From the NCBI GenBank assembly GCA_021850085.1, contig JAJZRZ010000054.1, positions 1-9,493 of the forward strand: a stretch of DNA of 9,493 bases, read 5' to 3'. This DNA comes from Actinomycetes bacterium (lineage in GTDB: Bacteria; Actinomycetota; Coriobacteriia; Anaerosomatales; Anaerosomataceae). Below the pieces are notes generated by a model. It did no database searches. It was not told where the DNA came from and saw nothing but the letters and a program-made list of their open reading frames with translations. This document shows, piece by piece, positions 6,021 through 9,493 of this stretch. Every line of letters begins with the position of its first letter. The stretch's first letter is position 1. The position numbers and the translations under genes are program-made.

Positions 6021-7510
6021 AAGGACCTCAACTCGTCGCGCGCGACCTCGCGATCGTCGAAGTGAACAGTACGGTCCGCGAAGATCTGGTAGTCCTCGTG
6101 GCCCTTGCCCGCGATGAGCACCGTGTCGCCGGGCTGGGCAAGCTCCAGCGCCGTCCTGATAGCCGCCCTTCGGTCCGGCTCAATGACATAGGGCGAACCC
6201 ACTGCGTGCAGTCCGCGCTCGATTCCAGCGATGATCGCCAAGGGGTCTTCGGACCGGGGGTTGTCGCTGGTGACCACGACCGTATCTGAGCCGGCACCCG
6301 CGGCCGCACCCATCTGCGGCCGCTTGGCCGGATCGCGATCGCCGCCGCATCCGAAGACCGTGATCACCTTTCCGGCACCGGCGCCACGCACCGCCGCGAT
6401 GGCCTTGGCAAGGCTGTCTGGCGTGTGCGCGTAGTCAACAAGAACCAGGAACGGCTGCCCCTCATCGATACGCTCGAGACGGCCGGGCACCTGCGGAGCG
6501 GACGCGATGCCCTCCGTCAGCGCGTCGAGATCGATTCCGAGAGCCAGCGCACAGCCGGCGGCGACCAGCGCGTTGCTCACGTTATAGCTGCCGCTGAGCG
6601 GCAGAACGACCCGGCGGAAGCCGGCGGGGGCGGCGAGGGTGAACGTGGTGGCCTGCGCCGCCGAATCCTCGTCCTCGGCACGCACCATCGCTTCGGGGGA
6701 CCTCCCCACCGTCCAGACACCTGGGATCGCCTCGGCCAGCTCGCGACCGTGCGGATCGTCCACGTTCACGACTCGCTCTCCCACGTCGAGGTCGGTGAAA
6801 AGCCGGCGCTTGACCGACCAGTACGCTTCCATCGTCTTGTGGTAGTCGAGGTGGTCCTGCGTGAGATTGGTGAACGCGGCCACCGCGAAGCGGACCCCGT
6901 CCACGCGTGCAAGGTCGATCGCGTGCGACGAGACCTCCATCGCCACCCCCGCCACGCCCGCGTCGCGCATACGGGCGAACAGCGCCTGAAGGTCAGCCGA
7001 TTCAGGCGTGGTGCGCGACGACGACAACCGCTTCCCGGCCACACGGGTCTCCACGGTGCCTATCAGGCCCGTCTTCATCCCCGCCGCTCGCAAGATGCTG
7101 TCCAGAAGGTACGATGTCGTGGTCTTGCCGTTGGTTCCGGTGATCCCCACCACTTGAAGCGCCCACGTAGGGTCACCCCAGAAACGCGCCGAGGCGATGG
7201 CGAGCGCACGCCTTACATCGGGGACGATGGCCTGAGGCACGTCCAACGCCACCGGCCGGGTGCATACGAGCGCGCTCGCACCTCGCGCCACCGCGTCGTG
7301 GGCGAAATCGTGACCGTCGTGCACCATCCCCGGAACACAGAAGAAGGCATCACCGGGCCGCGTCGAGTCCGACCGGTACGCGATTCCGCGCACGCACGTC
7401 TCGCCGCTGGCGGGAAGCACCGCGCCGGTGCCTTCGAGTAGTTGTGAGAGGTGTGCTTCCGTCACGTTTCCTGCCGCTCGCGAACCGACCCATTCTACCA
7501 TCGGGACCAC
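6014..7510 (-). CDS. murE: MurE, UDP-MurNAc-L-Ala-D-Glu:meso-diaminopimelate ligase
   Basis: MurE adds the third stem-peptide residue to UDP-MurNAc-L-Ala-D-Glu. With the GTG at 7510 the protein has 498 residues. Motifs seen: SDSTRPGDAFFCVPG (47-61) in the UDP-binding domain, the P-loop GITGTNGKTTTS (122-133), TTPES (167-171), MEVSSHAI (191-198), NLTQDHLDYHKTMEAYWSVKRRLF (215-238) with K234 at the carbamylated-lysine position, FGCGGDRDPAKRPQM (386-400), DNPRSEDP (416-423) and AGKGHEDYQ (467-475). DNPR is the known signature for meso-DAP rather than L-Lys specificity. Three starts are possible. GTG 7510 has GAGGGG at good spacing; ATG 7501 (495 residues) lacks a well-spaced site; GTG 7465 (483 residues) has AGGA 3 nt upstream and best matches the usual family N-terminus. 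The frame stays open farther upstream across ftsI, but that part does not resemble MurE. Confidence 0.96.
   Translation of the reverse strand: MVPMVEWVGSRAAGNVTEAHLSQLLEGTGAVLPASGETCVRGIAYRSDSTRPGDAFFCVPGMVHDGHDFAHDAVARGASALVCTRPVALDVPQAIVPDVRRALAIASARFWGDPTWALQVVGITGTNGKTTTSYLLDSILRAAGMKTGLIGTVETRVAGKRLSSSRTTPESADLQALFARMRDAGVAGVAMEVSSHAIDLARVDGVRFAVAAFTNLTQDHLDYHKTMEAYWSVKRRLFTDLDVGERVVNVDDPHGRELAEAIPGVWTVGRSPEAMVRAEDEDSAAQATTFTLAAPAGFRRVVLPLSGSYNVSNALVAAGCALALGIDLDALTEGIASAPQVPGRLERIDEGQPFLVLVDYAHTPDSLAKAIAAVRGAGAGKVITVFGCGGDRDPAKRPQMGAAAGAGSDTVVVTSDNPRSEDPLAIIAGIERGLHAVGSPYVIEPDRRAAIRTALELAQPGDTVLIAGKGHEDYQIFADRTVHFDDREVARDELRSLC
6026..6029 (-). promoter_or_regulatory. Ribosome binding site of murF
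   Basis: GAGG on the minus strand sits 5 nt before the murF ATG at 6020, within the last codons of murE. It fixes this start against the in-frame ATG eight codons downstream. Confidence 0.6.
7116..7145. repeat. 30-bp near-identical segment shared with murD (P-loop codons), copy in murE
   Basis: Second copy of the P-loop coding segment, encoding ITGTNGKTTT of MurE. Its two differences from the murD copy at 3191-3220 are both single-base. The copies lie about 3.9 kb apart in the same orientation. Confidence 0.6.
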
Positions 7511-7514
7511 GCAG

Positions 7515-7520
7515 CCCCTC
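7515..7520 (-). promoter_or_regulatory. Possible ribosome binding site of murE
   Basis: GAGGGG on the minus strand overlaps the ftsI stop codon TGA and ends 4 nt before a GTG at 7510. Its core GAGG is 6 nt from that GTG, the spacing seen at the other genes here. From the ATG at 7501 it is about 15 nt away, which makes that start less likely on this criterion. Confidence 0.45.
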
Positions 7521-9270
7521 AGTCGCCGGACGGCTGTGGCACTTCTGTTACCGGAACGCCGGGCGGCACCTTCAGATGCTCGACGCTGAACCGGCCCACC
7601 CGGGCGAACGTCGGCGCCGCAACCGTTCCGCCATAGATGGCTTGCGACGGCTCGTCGATGTTCACCAAGATCAGCACGCGCGGATTCTCGGCCGGAAGGA
7701 AGCCAGAGAACGACGCGACGTACTTGCCCGCAGCGTACCCTGGCTGGCCGTCCGTGCGGGCCTTTTGAGCCGTCCCGGTCTTGCCTGCGACCTGATACCC
7801 GTTCACAGTCGCCAAGCCGCCTGTCCCCTCGTTGACCACGTCCGTCAGCACTGCGCGCATGGCAGTGGCGGTCTCGGCGCTGATCGCCCGCTTCGTGGGC
7901 CGCTGCAGCTCCGTGGACGGCGAATCGGGAATCTCCTTGAGGAAGTGCGGGGTCACCAGGACCCCGCCGTTGGCGATCGCGGCAAGTGCGCGGGCCAGCT
8001 GCAGCCCGTTCATGGAGACGCCCTGCCCGAACGGGATCGTCGCGATCGACGACGGCGACCACAGATCCGGCGGCGGCAGCCATCCCTTCGCCTCGCCAGG
8101 GAAGTCCACCCCGGTCTTCTCGGTGAGGCCAAAGGCCGAGAAGGACTCGTAGAGCCCTTCGTCACCCAATGCCATGCCGAGCATCACCGAACCCACGTTT
8201 GACGAGTTGGTGACGATCTCGGTCAGCGACCACTCGACCTGTGGCCGATCATGAGCCTCCTTGATGGTCCTTCCCCCGACGGTGATGGTTGGGGGGAGCT
8301 GGAATGCGCTTTCGGGCGCGTACAGCCGCTTCTCGATGACTGCCGAGGCGGTCAGCGACTTGATCGTCGATCCCGGCTCGTAGGTGTCGACCACTGGACG
8401 GTTGCGGTACGAACTGCCCTCATAGCTGGCGAAGTCATTCGGGTTGAACTGCGGGACCGATGCCATCGCGAATATCTCGCCGTTGCGGGGATCCATCACT
8501 ATGATGGATCCGGCCACGGCACCCCAGGTCTGCACGGCTTCGGCGAGCGCCACCTGAGCTTGGTACTGGATGTCTTTGTCGATCGTCAGGACGATGTCCT
8601 GTCCATCGATGGCAGCCTCCTCATGCGTCACCCCTCCCGGTATGGGCCGTCCCTTGGTATCACGTTCTCCAACAAGACGCCCCGGGGTTCCGGAGAGCAC
8701 GTCATCGTAGTACAGCTCCAGCCCGGAGAGGCCCTCGTCGTCCACCCCGACGAACCCGAGGACCTGGCAGGCAAGCTCGTTACCCGGGTACACACGGCGC
8801 GAGTCCTCAAGGAAGCCGAGTCCCTTGATCTCCAGCTCGCGCAGGCTCTCGGCACGAGAGATGTCGATCTTGCGGGCGACGTACACGAAGCCTGCATCCC
8901 GCGACAGACGCTCGAGGTAGACGGCAGGATCGCCACCAAGCATCGCTGCGAGGGTGTTGGCGGTTCCCTGTTTGTCCTCCACCGAGTCCGGAACCGCGTA
9001 CACGGTGCGGGCATCCATCGACTCGGCTAGCACTTCGCCCTCCCGGTCGTAGATGAAACCCCGCTCCGGGCTCAAGACGATGTCCCTGGTACGCTGCTCC
9101 GATGCCGCCGCCGCGTAGGCAGGCCCTGCGATGATGTGGATGTGTACCAGCCGACCGCCGACAACGGCCATTCCCAGCGCCAGCAGCGCCAGAAGCAACG
9201 AGAAGCGCCCTGCACTCGCCGGGCGCTCCCGAGCGGCGGTCCGCGCCGCTTTGGCATGCGACGCGGTCAT
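7519..9270 (-). CDS. ftsI: FtsI-type class B penicillin-binding protein (septal transpeptidase)
   Basis: This is the division-specific class B PBP that cross-links new peptidoglycan at the septum as partner of FtsW. The 583 residues comprise a short basic cytoplasmic N-terminus (1-22), one membrane anchor (about 23-47), the pedestal domain opening with SPERGFIYDREGEVLAES (67-84) and including YPGNELACQVLGFVG (161-175), and a transpeptidase domain. The three penicillin-binding motifs are present: S301-T-I-K304 with catalytic serine, S356-S-N358, and K497-T-G-T500. No lipobox and no PASTA repeats are seen; the protein ends about 80 residues after KTGT. The ATG start overlaps the ftsL stop as ATGA. 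No good Shine-Dalgarno site precedes it, so reinitiation after ftsL is likely. Position between ftsL and murE supports FtsI rather than an elongation or sporulation PBP. Confidence 0.95.
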   Translation of the reverse strand: MTASHAKAARTAARERPASAGRFSLLLALLALGMAVVGGRLVHIHIIAGPAYAAAASEQRTRDIVLSPERGFIYDREGEVLAESMDARTVYAVPDSVEDKQGTANTLAAMLGGDPAVYLERLSRDAGFVYVARKIDISRAESLRELEIKGLGFLEDSRRVYPGNELACQVLGFVGVDDEGLSGLELYYDDVLSGTPGRLVGERDTKGRPIPGGVTHEEAAIDGQDIVLTIDKDIQYQAQVALAEAVQTWGAVAGSIIVMDPRNGEIFAMASVPQFNPNDFASYEGSSYRNRPVVDTYEPGSTIKSLTASAVIEKRLYAPESAFQLPPTITVGGRTIKEAHDRPQVEWSLTEIVTNSSNVGSVMLGMALGDEGLYESFSAFGLTEKTGVDFPGEAKGWLPPPDLWSPSSIATIPFGQGVSMNGLQLARALAAIANGGVLVTPHFLKEIPDSPSTELQRPTKRAISAETATAMRAVLTDVVNEGTGGLATVNGYQVAGKTGTAQKARTDGQPGYAAGKYVASFSGFLPAENPRVLILVNIDEPSQAIYGGTVAAPTFARVGRFSVEHLKVPPGVPVTEVPQPSGD

Positions 9271-9493
9271 CGCAAGGAGCCGAGCCCGACATCACCGATC
9301 AGCATGACCTGGGCTTCCTCGGCCGCAAGACCGACGAGGGCCGAGAGCAGCCCGCCGCCCGGGGGCTCCTGCTCACCGGTGGACTCGCTTGGAAGCGTCT
9401 GTGCCTGAGGCAGCTGGAGATACGATACCTGCACGGGTCTCATCATGTTGAGCGTCTGGGAGGCGACCGCCTCGATCCTCGACGGCGCCGCCA
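9267..9493 (-). CDS. ftsL: FtsL-like division protein, C-terminal part only
   Basis: A minus-strand frame enters from the right edge and runs 74 codons to a TGA at 9267 that overlaps the ftsI ATG (ATGA). The first visible residues, SRIEAVASQTLNMMRPVQVSYLQLP (4-28), fit the end of FtsL/DivIC proteins, where a short helix of the form (R/K)IE-x-A-x-x-x-L-x-M is followed by P-x-x-x-x-x-YL. FtsL is a single-pass membrane protein with an extracytoplasmic coiled coil; with DivIC/FtsB it activates FtsW-FtsI. The membrane segment and most of the coiled coil would lie outside the window. Unusually, about 46 residues follow the YLQLP end: a polar stretch rich in Pro, Glu and Gln (29-45), then a mostly hydrophobic one (48-69). 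The identification rests on a short motif plus position directly before ftsI, so it is good but not certain. Confidence 0.78.
   Translation of the reverse strand, partial: AAPSRIEAVASQTLNMMRPVQVSYLQLPQAQTLPSESTGEQEPPGGGLLSALVGLAAEEAQVMLIGDVGLGSLR

Noticed and set aside
6425..7441. 338-codon open frame on the plus strand opposite murE
   Set aside because: It lies wholly antisense to a clear MurE with all its motifs, is rich in Arg, His and Gly as expected for a GC-rich shadow frame, and shows no recognisable domain.
7511..8083. Upstream extension of the murE frame to a start at 8083 (689 residues in total)
   Set aside because: The extra 190 or so residues are read out of frame from the FtsI transpeptidase domain, which has its SxN and KTGT motifs there. 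The extension does not resemble MurE, so it is an open shadow and not a fusion.
8251..9030. 259-codon plus-strand open frame opposite ftsI
   Set aside because: Antisense to well-conserved FtsI sequence, with no domain recognised. Long antisense frames are common at this GC content.
1..9493. Search for CRISPR arrays, tRNA or rRNA genes, transposases, attachment sites and internal terminators
   Set aside because: None seen by eye. Every stretch is accounted for by coding sequence and the longest gap between genes is 8 nt. I could not run a structure or profile search.
1..9493. Possibility of an unknown system hidden in the block
   Set aside because: All eight genes are standard dcw members in the standard order with intact signature residues. 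I see no inserted or unrelated gene.

Overview
The window is a tightly packed piece of a bacterial division and cell wall (dcw) cluster. Every gene I can support lies on the minus strand. In transcription order, from the right end of the window to the left, they are ftsL (3' part only), ftsI, murE, murF, mraY, murD, ftsW and murG (lacking its 3' end). This is the classic dcw gene order.

Organism: the DNA is GC-rich (by eye about two thirds; not computed) and uses GTG as start codon in most genes. MurE carries the DNPR signature of meso-diaminopimelate-adding enzymes, and FtsW has an S-A-G-G-S-S motif of a kind I associate with actinobacterial FtsW. FtsI has no PASTA domain, and FtsL has an extra C-terminal tail. 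This suggests a high-GC Gram-positive, perhaps a deep-branching actinobacterium such as a Coriobacteriia relative. That placement is an inference and is not secure.

Layout: 9267-9493 end of ftsL; 7519-9270 ftsI; 6014-7510 murE; 4608-6020 murF; 3563-4615 mraY; 2179-3561 murD; 908-2182 ftsW; 1-996 murG. Junctions are overlaps of 4, 7, 8, 4 and 89 bp or gaps of 8 and 1 nt. There is no room for internal promoters between genes, no terminator, and no gene-free stretch beyond a few bases. The whole block is most likely one polycistronic unit whose promoter lies beyond the right edge.

Function: MurD, MurE and MurF add D-Glu, meso-DAP and D-Ala-D-Ala in the cytoplasm. MraY moves the product onto undecaprenyl phosphate (lipid I) and MurG adds GlcNAc (lipid II). 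FtsW polymerises the glycan and FtsI cross-links it at the septum, with FtsL acting as a regulatory partner of that pair. MurC, which precedes MurD in the pathway, is not in view.

I found no mobile element, CRISPR array, RNA gene or new system. The points most worth checking are the 89-bp out-of-frame overlap of ftsW and murG, the FtsL tail, and the murE start.
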